64,000 bases of DNA from Bedellia somnulentella (Eukaryota > Arthropoda > Insecta > Lepidoptera > Bedelliidae). A program made the position numbers and the translations under genes. The stretch is from contig OY755175.1 in NCBI GenBank assembly GCA_963576735.1, forward strand, positions 9,936,401-10,000,400. The letters run 5' to 3'. Positions 22,055-32,664 of the stretch are shown piece after piece (within the stretch, counting starts at the first letter, position 1; the number at the start of each line of letters is the position of its first letter). Under the pieces are notes generated by a model that ran no database searches, was not told the origin of the DNA, and saw only the letters and a program-made list of their open reading frames with translations.

Positions 22055-22087
22055 GACAGTGCGAGTCATATGGGCTCGTCTTGGCAA
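22055..22087 (+). repeat. 33-bp inverted copy, right member
   Basis: GACAGTGCGAGTCATATGGG onward; partner of 20953-20985, in opposite orientation, on the other side of the LINE fragment. Confidence 0.6.
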
Positions 22088-22381
22088 AATTTCACATAAA
22101 AATGTTTTTGGTGAGATAGTGATTAGCAAGGACCTTTTTTCATATGATAACCGAATGATGTATTTGTTTCAACATTTATATATACAAAAAACTTCATGCT
22201 AAACGGTCATTCCAAAGCGGTTGTAGATAATGTGTTTAAACACCTCTTTATAATTTACATTACTCACAAAGGTAAAAACTCGGAACGGTTATAATTGTTA
22301 GTTATTAGTAATTCAAGATAGTAGTAATTAACTTATTGATGTGTTACTTAAAGATGCGAGTATAAATAATATATTGTTAAC

Positions 22382-22832
22382 ATCAACCGTGATACCTCAG
22401 TAATATCGTGCAGACGATAAGTGTTCAAATTCCGGGTCGGGCCTACACCAATGTGTCTTTTCTACAGTCATAATATGTGAGTATGTATGCAGAATTGTTT
22501 TGCATGAAAACCTCATGTGGGAATTATTACTAAAACAATTAAGCAAATAAAATTTTCGACACCAGTGGTCACTCGATACTCAGTTGGCAGAGGAACGGGG
22601 GCGTATACCCGAGGTCGTGGGTTTGAGTCCCGCTGGTGTCGAAAATGTTTATTTTCTTAATTGATTAGTCGAATGTGAGGTTTAATCTATCATGGTTGAA
22701 AACGGTGAGGGAAAACATCTTGAGGAAACCCATATGGCTAAGTTGTACTTTGTCGTGTGACATTGAATTGGTGCAAAACCGCGAAAGGCGTGCCACCTAT
22801 CACGTGAGTACACTGTCCAAGCAAAAAATAGG
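22382..22832 (+). mobile_element. SINE-A split by SINE-C
   Basis: Head at left (AACCGTGATACCTCAGTAAT, B box GTTCAAATTCCGGGTCGGG) continues after 22679 with TCATGGTTGAAAACGGTGAG through TATCACGTGAGTACACTGTC. The 3' end is lost near 22832. The interruption at 22482-22672 is flanked by ATGTGAG. Confidence 0.82.
22482..22672 (+). mobile_element. SINE-C, copy 1: tRNA-like sequence on an inverted-repeat stem
   Basis: A 191-bp insertion with the 7-bp duplication ATGTGAG at 22475-22481 and 22673-22679. Arms 22529-22565 and 22633-22669 are about 37 bp each and mostly complementary, ending in CGACACCAG / CTGGTGTCG, which is also the acceptor stem of a tRNA-like core (CTCAGTTGGCAGAGG, TATACCCGAGGTCGTGGG, TTTGAGTCCC). 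So the whole insertion can fold into one long hairpin with a tRNA-like tip. The A box is imperfect here. A related copy is at 32211-32360. Confidence 0.72.
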
Positions 22833-23184
22833 TACGCTAAAATAAAACTGCCTATCCCAATGGTATGTAAATAATATATGAATAGCGCACATTCTTAGAA
22901 TAATGAATAGTAATGCAGATAAAACTGACGTGATTGATGTTAATCGATTGATTTTAAGCACGCAAGTGATTAAAAATAAATATCGTTGGTTATCCCGATA
23001 ATTATCTATGGTGTTAGTCAGTATTCAATTGTTGGTATTTTATGGATTGAGTGTTTAATGTAGGCGTTATGCAGAAAAAATAAGCTACTTGTGATAGATT
23101 GAAGATTTTTTCAATATAATGTGGTATCATTGAACACAAAGACAACGTTAAAGCTTAAAATGTTGTGTACAATGATATGGTTTT
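22833..23184. other. Intergenic, nothing recognised
   Basis: AT-rich sequence between two SINE-A remnants, without motif. Confidence 0.5.
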
Positions 23185-23390
23185 AGGAAAACATTGTAAG
23201 AATCGGGAGGAAACCCACATGGCTAAGTTTTGCCAAGTCATCTGACAGTATCCAAGTAAATCGTGGGTAGGTGGTAGGTGCTAGGTGGGTAGGTTCTACA
23301 TACCAGGTGAAAATGTCACGTGATCTTTCGAAGAATTAGTACCTGTCAACCCCTTCAGGGAAATAAGGTGTAAACGTTTGAGTTGAGAGT
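23185..23390 (+). mobile_element. SINE-A 3' half, diverged
   Basis: GAGGAAACCCACATGGCTAA, GTCACGTGATCTTTCGAAG and TGTCAACCCCTTCAGGG match in order. A local run of TAGGTGGTAGGTGCTAGGTG (about 23268-23288) is a small internal expansion. 5' head missing. Confidence 0.75.
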
Positions 23391-25952
23391 TGATATTTAT
23401 TATAAATAGGGTCGATTTTTTGTATTCCACTTGAAGGGAAAGTATTATAGATAATATAGATAGCTCATTTTACTCCAGAAATTATTGACTAATTTTCGAA
23501 AATAACAAAAACTGCTTTCTCAATTATCGATAGTTTGCTTGATCATCCAGGAATTGAGCTATCTAAATTATTTTATTTCATCATTCATTCGTTAAAGTCA
23601 ATCATAAAGACAAAATCTCTCAGACACATTTGGTTAATTTTATGAAAAGAAACGACGAAATACGTACTATTTCATTTATTATAAAAATATGGTCAAGGAA
23701 AAGTAGCCTTAGTTACCCCAAACTATATCGGCTGTCTATCAGTGAAACTCTTTTCAAAATTGGTCTAGCAGCTTCAGGTAACTGCAACAAAGAGACAGAC
23801 ATATTTTGAAAATAGTTAATCTGGTTTACGTAGTTGTAAACATGCACATGAATTTAGTATAAAGCGGTTAGTTTAATATACCAAACAGACACTATTTTTT
23901 TGAATATTTATATAAGGCGAAAGTCTGAAGTGAAAAGAATAAAAGAGCATGTATGAGAAAAATAATGAATGTAAAAAAAGCAAGAGAGATTTGTCAGGAT
24001 CGTGGAAAGTGGCGTTATATCGATCTATGTCTGCTATAATCTATCTCTGCCTATCCCAATGGGAACAATGCAATGAATAAGTATAAGTAAGCGAGTTAGT
24101 ACATATTTATGTTATATTCTGTATTTGCTACCTTGTAAACGCTGTTATCTCCCATCTTAGAAAAACTTGCATTTAAACAAGTTCCAATTGCATTGGGTCC
24201 TATCTTCATACAGATACGTCATTTAACAGATTCCTGGATGCGGCAACTGAATTTTTAAAACATATTGTATTCAGTTTCCTTGCTTTTAAAAATCCAGGAA
24301 AATTGCTTTATGAACCATCGTCGTCCTGTCTAACCCTTGAACAACGATGTAGTGCCTTAGTTATAAAATAGCTTAAAAGCATTATTACCCGATGCTAACC
24401 AGAAGTAGTTAAACAAAACACAGCCATTAGAAAACCGAACTCATGTTTAAGTAACATTAATATATTGGCAAACCGATAATCTGTGTAATTGTGTTTGGAA
24501 AGTGATCGTGGTAAATTCATTGATAAGTTGTAATTAGCAATTAACTTTATAATTACAGGAGATTCTATCATTTGGGGATAATTGTAAAGTGAAGTTGTCC
24601 AGTACGACAGTATAATGAATACCATATAAGTTCAAACCATATACACGTAAAAGCATCACTATTTCTTAAGGGTATTTGGTGTTTCCCCCGCCATACCATT
24701 GAGGGTATGTTCAGTGGTGGTGGGTCAGTTTCTGCCTGATTTTGTAAAATTTCCTAGCTTTTTAACAAAGCTTTAATTTAGTGTGTTAGTTGTTTCATAT
24801 TTTATTTAGAGTACTAACTACCCCTAATTATGATTGTATATGTTAGTTCTGGATGATTCCATCGATAACAAAGCAAGCGTGTGACAACGGAAGGTAATCG
24901 GCCCGCGTTGATTAGCCCGCCTAGCTGAGCCTGCAGGTCCGATAAAGGACAACCGCAACGCGCGAGCCACTGCCGGCTCTGTTTATAATGCAGATATGTG
25001 TTTGCCCAATCGCCGCATGCCGCACTGCCTATATGGCATCACTAATGCGAATGGCTTCTCTTTGCATCAACATACATACAGCCGTTACTTATATACGCTG
25101 CTGATTAAGCGGTTTCAACATTTGCAGTCGACCGTGCTTCACAATCACGGGTCCTACGGAACAATCACGAAATTTCAGGTTTGTTTACTTACTCAGCGCA
25201 GTATACTCGTATTTATCTAGTTCTGCGAATATGCGGTGACTTTTTAATAATTAATGATAAATTTAGTGGTATTCTCGTGAGACAACTTCCTACGATGAAA
25301 AAGAATAAGATACTATTTTGGCATATGGCAGTACATACTATTTACTGCATAGTTGTTCACCGTAAATATTATATGAATTATAGTCAATTAATATGCACAC
25401 TGAGTTGGTTAAAAACAATTATAATAGATGTCTACTCATGTGAATCAGTAGTTACTGTTGATTAAAAATATAAGTTTTCTGAACGAGTGAGCAGTCACTC
25501 AATCAACACATCGAGTCGTTTAATTAAAATAAAACAATGTTAGCTGTTACTCCAATTCAGTGGTCAGAAAGTGTAGCGATGGTATAAGAAATTAAGTAGA
25601 ATATTCTATCAATGTATTTGGAATTACTTTATTAATACTTGAAACGCGTGTTGATTATGTAAATAAAAAAATCTGGAAATTGATCTCTTTTCAGTGTAAT
25701 TAATCAAGAGAAGATATTAATAAAACCTTTATTCCTTACATTTTATCGGAAAGTTCAAAGTTGTTGTAATGGTAACAGTAATTGTTCAAATCACATTGAT
25801 TTAAATCGTCATGCAACCAAAACGATGACTTAATCCGCAAGGGTGTGATTCAGTCCCTGTAGCAACGGTGATTTTCGGTTAGATTGAATGATCGTTTGAG
25901 GCATGCCTTTAAAGTACATCGTAGATGCAAGAATTCAGCCATAAAGTCTTCT
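23391..25952. other. Unique intergenic with one GC-rich block
   Basis: No transposon recognised. The block 24880-25160 (TCGGCCCGCGTTGATTAGCC, GCGCGAGCCACTGCCGGCTC) stands out by GC content and lack of repeats and could be regulatory. Open frames at 24395-25465 have no motif. Confidence 0.45.
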
Positions 25953-26312
25953 CCTAGCCCAGTGGGTAGAACACTTGGTTATCGTGCAAGCGACTAGTGT
26001 TCGAATCCTGGGTCGGGCCTACACCAATTTGTCTTTTCTAAAGACATATGTGTGGTTAATTTATCATGGTTGTTAACGGTGAGGGAAAACATCGTGAGGA
26101 AACCCACATGGCTGAGTTGTACTTAGTCATGTGACAGTGTATTCGTACAAAACGGCGATAGGCCTGCCCCCTATCACGTGAGTACACTGTCCATGCAAAA
26201 CGTGGGTACTCTGAACACCAGGTGACAAAGTCACGTGATGTTCAGAAGTATTAGTACCTCTGCCAACCCCTTCGGGGATATTCGGCGTGAACGTTTATGT
26301 TATGTTATGTTA
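25953..26312 (+). mobile_element. SINE-A, young
   Basis: Almost identical in its body to 36351-36720. A box region TAGCCCAGTGGG, B box GTTCGAATCC; tail (TTATG)3. CACGTG at 26175-26180 and 26232-26237. The first few head bases are missing. Confidence 0.92.
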
Positions 26313-27384
26313 CAGTATTAAATAAGGCGATTCAATCATGATTAAAAATTATACGTTTCCATAATAATACACTGCAAGTAGGAAGCCAGACTCTGAAACA
26401 GGGGAGTAGTTATATTATGCAGAAGAGGTTGCTGTAAATATATTAGTAAAGTTTGTATCAGTTGCAGCCGGGGTGCATGTGCGCGGAGATAATGAAGAGA
26501 CAACACTGCACTCCGCTCATTATACGCGGAGCGAGTTTGTCACTGAATGTAATTCATTGTCTGAATACATTTTCTCTTTGAGCAGCCGAGAAGAGCCACG
26601 ATATGTTGCCAGCTATCTTGATTCGCTAACGAGAACAACGCTACTCGATTATTTGTTACTCAGCTCATATTAATATCTCTTAAATTAATCTTCAAATTAC
26701 CGTTTGAGTACTCGTATATGTGAATAGTTGAATTTCTAATCGTTTTGTGTAATTATGATATGCCTGTAATCTCTCGATATGTGAATTACATTTAGGTAAG
26801 CGAAGATTTCTTTTGCGCCTATTAAAAATGGATGTTTTCTATAAAAGTGATGTTTATGACGTGTTCTAGATAGGAAATGAGAGAAATAAAAATGAGTGAG
26901 ATATTGGATGCGAGGCAGGCACCGTCACTCCGAGAGTGTAGTTACTTTACGGTCGAATGGTCAAAGTATCCAACATAAACCTATTTTGTTCTCTTCTTAT
27001 ATTGGATGTGCGACCCCATCTTCGCCCACTCCTCCCACTGGCCTTCACTATAAGGTTGTCAAAACATAGTTTGGACTCTTTATAATATCTCAAAATACTC
27101 ATTTGTTAGTAAGGTGTCGAAGGAAACATATTGTATGGATGTTCTATTATATTTGTGTTGCTCTTTTGAAAACTAGTAAGGTTAGATAACAAATAATAAC
27201 TGACTAATAATTATCATTACCTCGTTTAATAAAACGATTTGTTAGCTATGGGTGCTGTCACACTGATGTTGAGAAAGGTATACAATTATTTTGTTACACT
27301 GAACATGAATATGTTAGATATTGTAACATTTTTAATAATTAAGGTTTTAAATGTCTACTATAATATGTACATACATATACTCAC
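26313..27384. other. Intergenic, nothing firm
   Basis: A 66-codon open frame at 26473-26673 in unique, moderately GC-rich sequence has no recognised motif. The rest is AT-rich. Confidence 0.45.
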
Positions 27385-27680
27385 GCCATTAGTTCCCATT
27401 GGGGTAGGCTGTGACTATCGATAGCCACTTCGTACGATCCTGATAAACCTCTCTAGCTTCGTTTATCCATCAATCTTTTCATACATGCTCTTTTGTTCTT
27501 CATACTTCGGACGCCTGCCTTTTTGAGTGCACTCTCAATTTGGTTCAAGTGTGTTCTACTTGGTCGTCCACTAGTAACATTACCATCCACACTAGCTCTG
27601 TAGATCCCTTTTACCAATTTTCTTATCATCCATCCTCTGTATGTGCCCAATATGTACATGAACCTAAAATAACAACTCAC
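27385..27680 (-). pseudogene. RTE-like LINE 3' end with C-terminal coding remnant
   Basis: On the - strand the frame 27680-27453 holds GWMIRKLVKGIYRASVDG, GRPSRTHLNQIESALKK and RACMKRLM, recognisable as the far C terminus of lepidopteran RTE-like LINE ORF2, then a short 3' UTR ending GCGTGAGTATATGTATGTAC. That tail is the same as the SINE-B tail. 5'-truncated. Confidence 0.75.
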
Positions 27681-28322
27681 TTTTACTCACGTTTGTGACG
27701 ATTTTAACTGCAGAGTAGCAGTATATCTTTCTTATAAAAAAATAATGTGCATCAATACTAACTTAAAACTCAACAATATTTATTTACTTTAGACATAGTA
27801 CTATAGTATAGTACTACTAAAATAAACAAAATAAATTGCTTGTTATTTTACTAAATCTATTTAATACCCGATAATCTATTTCCCATTATCGATAGGAGAA
27901 ATCGCAAAAGTAGCAACCCTAGACGAAGTCCAAGCGACCCCGTACGGAAGTTTTGTCGGGAATTATGTTGGTACGTGCTAAAGCCATTATTACTGCGAGA
28001 AAAGTTCATCAATTTCATTTCTACAGTACCGTCTGCTGTACTATTCGCGTTGTGTCATAATGTTGTTACTACTTCGCGCTCCACACTTTGTGTTACACAG
28101 TCGAATGGCGAAACAGATAAATATATTTAACAGCAGATTTTAAGCTATAAAGATTTCCAGGAAAAGTGGAATAAAATTTGCCATCTGCAATTGAATTACA
28201 TTCTTTTTACACGTTTTTCATGAAGTGGCGGCAATATTGTTATTTCTTTGGAACATTCGAGATTTTTTGTCTGAACAATGTACCCACACACGCAAGAGTG
28301 GACAAGTCTGCACTGTAACATA
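27681..28322. other. Intergenic, nothing recognised
   Basis: AT-rich, with a short GC-richer part at 27900-28080 (GTCCAAGCGACCCCGTACGG). No motif. Confidence 0.45.
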
Positions 28323-28715
28323 TCTATACTAATATTATAAAGCTGAAGAGTTTGTTTGTTTGAACACTAGGATCTCAGGAACTACCCAATCAAATTGAAA
28401 AATTCTTTTTGTGTTTTATAGTCCATTTATTGAGGAAGGTTTTAGGCTATATATCATCACGCTGCGACCAACAGGAGCAAACTATCAGCGAATAATGTTG
28501 CAAAAACGGGGATAATTATTCATACTAAGGCTTCCGTTGTGTGCGCTGCGTAAACGGTTTAAGTTACCCAAAAAAAAGTATTAAAGAATTATTTCTCTTT
28601 AAATGATCTAAAAAAATGCCCGCGACAGTATATGTCTAACTTTTAAGTTTCACTTACTATAACCATTTTTATGGTAAATAAATTTGGTCGAATTTAATGT
28701 ATAATTGCCATAATG
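28323..28715 (+). mobile_element. Helitron 5' part, second type
   Basis: Starts TCTATACTAATATTATAAAG after an A and carries CTCAGGAACTACCCAATCAA and CTTCCGTTGTGTGCGCTGCG, a common non-autonomous Helitron pattern. No CTAG end located; end approximate. Confidence 0.55.
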
Positions 28716-28950
28716 TTTTATCAACATAATATTAATCTTTATCCAAATAAATATGTTGTTGATTGAGAGTATTTAATTGAGAACAAAATTGTCCTTGACA
28801 TCACTTAATTTAAATAAACATCTTAGAAGATAATACAATTTTTAAATTACTCCGTAACAAAATTTACACGCGTGCATGAAGCGCAAGACAAGACGCTGCG
28901 CTGGCCGGCGAGCGAGGTCACCTGCGCGAGAAGCTTATGTTTAAGCCTTA

Positions 28951-29339
28951 TCCTATTAATATTATAAATGTGAAAGTTTAGATGTTTGTGTGTTTGTAGC
29001 TAAATGAAGACTAATTCACAGAACGTATTTAAAATAAAATTTACAGGAAGCCAGATAATGATCCCAATTAACACAATAGGACACTTTTTATCCCAGAAAA
29101 ATTAAGAGATCAATAAATTTTCTTAAAAAATGGTTAAACAGACTAAGAATCAATGCTCAGCCGAAACTACTATACTTATAAACTTAAAATTTATAAAGTA
29201 AAATAATTGTGAGGACACTATGAAAAACATCTTTTTTCTCATCGCATGACAGAGACCCTCAACAGGTCAGTTAAATATTTCAGTTTGACGACGTGAAAGT
29301 CTACACTTTTGACAGTACGAAGTCTGTGGGGTCAGCTAG
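28951..29339 (+). mobile_element. Short non-autonomous Helitron, both ends
   Basis: 389 bp from TCCTATTAATATTATAAATG (after A at 28950) to GTCTGTGGGGTCAGCTAG (before T at 29340). Its 3' end matches that at 6776. No coding capacity. Confidence 0.7.
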
Positions 29340-29340
29340 T

Positions 29341-30719
29341 TTGAGTATAAAATATGTAAACAATGTTTTTGACTTAAGAAGAGAAACAATAAAATAGGCC
29401 TCATTCAGGATTGAAAATCTATGCCACAAGCTACCTATCAGCAAACAAAGTTGAAGGTATAAAAGCAAATAGCGTATATGTCACCTAGTATATACTTTTA
29501 AATTTTATCAAAGCTTAAATAGAAATTGGCATTTTAATATGGAAAATCACTGTATGACAAAAATTTTGCTACAAATTATATGCTGTTATGTGGCACATCT
29601 TGTTTGTTAATTTCTAATATTGTAGTATCTCAAATACCATTTTATCAAACAATGAAATATTATTCCACACCATGTATTAGTTGATATTATCTTCATACAG
29701 ATCAATCGTTTACGCTCGTTTACGTTTTTAATCGGGAATCTTCGAAGGAACAGCAGAGGCAATTATTCTGAATATCAGCTGCTATTGTGGCAGGGTCTTA
29801 GGAGTATTTTTGTTCATTATGGTCTTTACTTCTTTCCCAATGAATTCATTAGTTTATCCCTACTACTACTTAAATATATCTTTGTCACATGTGTAATCTC
29901 TACATTTAATTTCATGTTTAATTTTTGGCTCATTGGCTAAAAAGGAAGTTCAATCATAAATGCAATAAAAAACAGTATTAAACTAAAGTACCACTGCATT
30001 TCCATCGGTGAAATGCACAAAGTGAAAGTATAACAACGAATGCACACGCAGTGACTTATAAATCGTATACTTTCATAGTTGCTGAAACGAAATTCGCATT
30101 AGTAATTAGTGATAACTACTGTAAGATTGGCACTATATGACTTTCACATTGGAACATGAACTAACAAACGTAATTTGCAAGGAAATAGTTGTTAGTAATC
30201 GAATAGCCGTTCATATATTACAAAGAGTTACACCAAATAACCCAATAACAGATCGTAAGCTGCAAGCATATGCACATGTTTATGCAAATTTGTTTTTTTG
30301 AACTTTACATTGAGTTGTGAATATTTGTTGTTAATAATAACCACCTTTAGATTAACTATAATATATTATAGCACTTATGTGATACTGTTCTTTTTAATAT
30401 TTACTAATATAATGACTGTTTTGTTATAAGTGGTGAAATATGTGAGTAAGCCTATTTGAATACAATATAAAATATTTCGTTAGATACAAATTAAAGTTAA
30501 ATAAAACGAAAATGGAAATTTTTTGTTCAAAGTGGCAATAGGTATTGCAATTTGGAACCAAGAAAATGCAACTCAATCAAGTATGGATACGAAAAATGGC
30601 ACAAATTTAAGTTAAATCTATACATATATACTTAAAGCTGAAAAAAAGCTATACCTTTTAATTAAGAAAATCAAACAAAAAGGAGTACCATAATAAAATA
30701 TTGAAACACAAAACCGGAT
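29341..30719. other. AT-rich intergenic
   Basis: A degenerate SINE-A 3' scrap may lie at 29700-29790 (AATCTTCGAAGGAACAGCAG). Otherwise nothing recognised. Confidence 0.45.
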
Positions 30720-31075
30720 GTGCAGACTATCACAAGACTAAGTATAGTTCAGGTTTGTGGGTTTCCTTAAGTTGTTTTCTCTTACCGTCAACAACCTTGT
30801 TAAATTAACCATACATACCAAGCTTTAGAAAAGTCATATTACATATACATATACTCACGGTTGTAATTCCTTAAACGAGGTAGCCAGAGCTTTGGAATGA
30901 GAAATTCCTCAGCCACTTTTGGAAGTTGATTGAGGAAAAGATGGTAATAATAAATGTTTTGGTGACGGGTCTCCAACCACATCGCCCAAAAATCAAAAGT
31001 CATATTGGTGTAAACAAATTCAGGATTTGAACTCACGTCTACCTGCATGAGAAGCGGAAGTTCTTCCACTTAGCT
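30720..31075 (-). mobile_element. SINE-A split by SINE-B
   Basis: Left part GTCAACAACCTTGTTAAATT and right part AAAGTCATATTGGTGTAAAC then GGATTTGAACTCACGTCTAC are consecutive in SINE-A (- orientation) once the insertion at 30841-30994 is removed. Strongly diverged, so old. Confidence 0.8.
30841..30994 (-). mobile_element. SINE-B, 5'-truncated, with 12-bp duplication
   Basis: 154 bp from the (ATAC)n tail to CATCGCCCAAAAATC, flanked by AAAAGTCATATT at 30829-30840 and 30995-31006. The intact duplication and 5' truncation show insertion by target-primed reverse transcription into an existing SINE-A. Confidence 0.9.
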
Positions 31076-31574
31076 GAGTTGTCTCTTAACAAATTATATA
31101 TAAATGACCGACAATATAAAGTTTACTTCGTTGCGGTTTCCTAACAAGACGTTCATACAAGTAGTGTGTATTCCATAATGCGGTTTAGTACGAGCTATAG
31201 AATTGCGGTTATGGAGAGGCGCGGATAGTGCATATCTAGACGGAGGCGGCTGCCGGAACCACTCCGTTACTCTGGCCAATTTTCTACGTGCGTGAGTCGA
31301 TAACTGGTGCATTGGAGCAGGGCTGCTTGCCATTACTGATGCATTCCGTTTTGCACTTTACTTACATGTGTTGTCGGATTATGGAGTTTGGAGCTTAGGA
31401 TTCGGAATAAAAAACCTATGAGGATTATAAAAGGGTAGTGATTCTTAGACGAGTAGTTTTTTTTATTAGTCTTGTTATAAGTTATTAATAAAAATATGTT
31501 CATAGAATCATCAATCAGTTTGTTTTTTTATCTCTAGCTTATAATATTTTAACTAAGTATTAAATTTATAGCCA
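31076..31574. other. Unique intergenic
   Basis: An open frame at 31094-31333 (-) has no recognisable domain. No repeats seen. Confidence 0.45.
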
Positions 31575-31690
31575 CCACCTTTTTTGACTAAATTTCCCGA
31601 ATTAACTTCGAAAAGTGGCTGATGGATTTATAATTCTTAAGCTCTGGCTACCCCTTATTGGGATCTATAGCCGTGAATTTATGTATGTAC
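31575..31690 (+). mobile_element. SINE-B 3' half, diverged
   Basis: AAAGTGGCTGATGGATTTAT, AGCTCTGGCTACCCCTTATT and ATAGCCGTGAATTTATGTAT in order. Confidence 0.75.
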
Positions 31691-32210
31691 TAAATTTCAG
31701 TCCTTGAGTTATTGGTTTTGAATAATAGTTTTGTAAAATAAGATCAATTAAAAGATAACACAAGGGAACAGCATTTTTGTTGCATGAAACATTTTGTCCC
31801 TTATTATGCATTTTTGGGGTGCTGATTTCAGATATGAACTCAGATTGTTTGTATCAGCTTTAATTTTTGAGTTGCAAAAAAAAGCACTTATAAAGAAAAA
31901 AAAAATGTTTTATAAATTTTTATTGGAAAAGCAAACATTACTCTTAAAAACATTCAATCGGGCCGGGTAATGGATAAAAAGTTAGGGTTACAGCATTTCG
32001 AACGGTTTTTTTGTTAATTTCAACCAAACAAAAATAACAATCATCTTGATGATTGGTAGGTTCCCGCTACAGCATTTTTTTTGACACTTAAAATGAGGTC
32101 TTTTCATATTTGCCCATAATCTCAAAGACTCCACACATGTTTTACAAACCAAATGAGGGACCCAGTACGTGTCACGGGTATCCAAAGGGAATCCAAAGTA
32201 ATTGAAATAC
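31691..32210. other. AT-rich intergenic
   Basis: The 74-codon - strand frame at 31988-32212 has CKTC and CQKKCC cysteine pairs but too little context to name a zinc finger. No repeat recognised. Confidence 0.4.
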
Positions 32211-32360
32211 ACTTATAAATAAAGGAAAGAAAAATTTCGACACAGGCGGGAATCGAACCCGCGACCTCGGGTATACGCCCCGACGGACGCTCTGCCAATT
32301 GAGCTACCGTGTCAATGGCTGCCAGCGCGAAATTCTTCTATCCTTTATTTCTTTTACACA
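32211..32360 (-). mobile_element. SINE-C, copy 2: tRNA-like sequence on an inverted-repeat stem
   Basis: Arms 32211-32238 (AATAAAGGAAAGAAAAATTTC on +) and 32329-32360 (GAAATTCTTCTATCCTTTAT on +) are complementary with a few mismatches and enclose the tRNA-like core at 32239-32313, with 15 extra bases on the right side. Same architecture as 22482-22672. Confidence 0.65.
32239..32313 (-). other. tRNA-like sequence with intact pol III boxes, not a normal tRNA
   Basis: 75 nt on the - strand. The acceptor GACACGG pairs with CTGTGTC (one G-T), the D arm is GCTC/GAGC and the T arm GCGGG-TTCGATT-CCCGC. The A box TAGCTCAATTGG and B box GGTTCGATTCC match consensus. The anticodon region is abnormal: the best stem TCGGG/CCCGA has a loop GCGTATA with C where U33 should be, and five bases instead of one precede it. 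It is therefore a tRNA-derived promoter part and not a translating tRNA. Confidence 0.7.
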
Positions 32361-32664
32361 TTTAAGTAGTGTTTGCGTTTCCTACCTCCGAATTTTTACT
32401 AATTCGGAAGGCCACTTGTCTACCTTTTCAGATAGAATGCAAATGTTGAAGACGCCTAGCAGCGCGGTAGCAAAGAGGTTTATATGAGGGCGGGTCAATA
32501 AGTCCGTGACTTTTTGAATTTCTGACCTCTTTACTGAAGCAGCAACACTGCTCCTGTGAACAGGCATCTGTTAGTTCACTCCTGTCTAAATTTTAACTTG
32601 CTGTGTCAGTTAGTTTGTGTTTGACAGCTATTTTTATCAGACTACTCACAAATTTGAGGAGAAA

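Noticed and set aside
20953..22087. The 33-bp inverted pair as terminal repeats of a DNA transposon
   Set aside because: No target duplication outside the arms, and each arm reads as a LINE-derived segment, so they are more likely two LINE scraps.
31094..31333. 79-codon - strand frame as a small secreted or DNA-binding protein
   Set aside because: No signal peptide or domain; unique sequence with ordinary composition and no gene signals.
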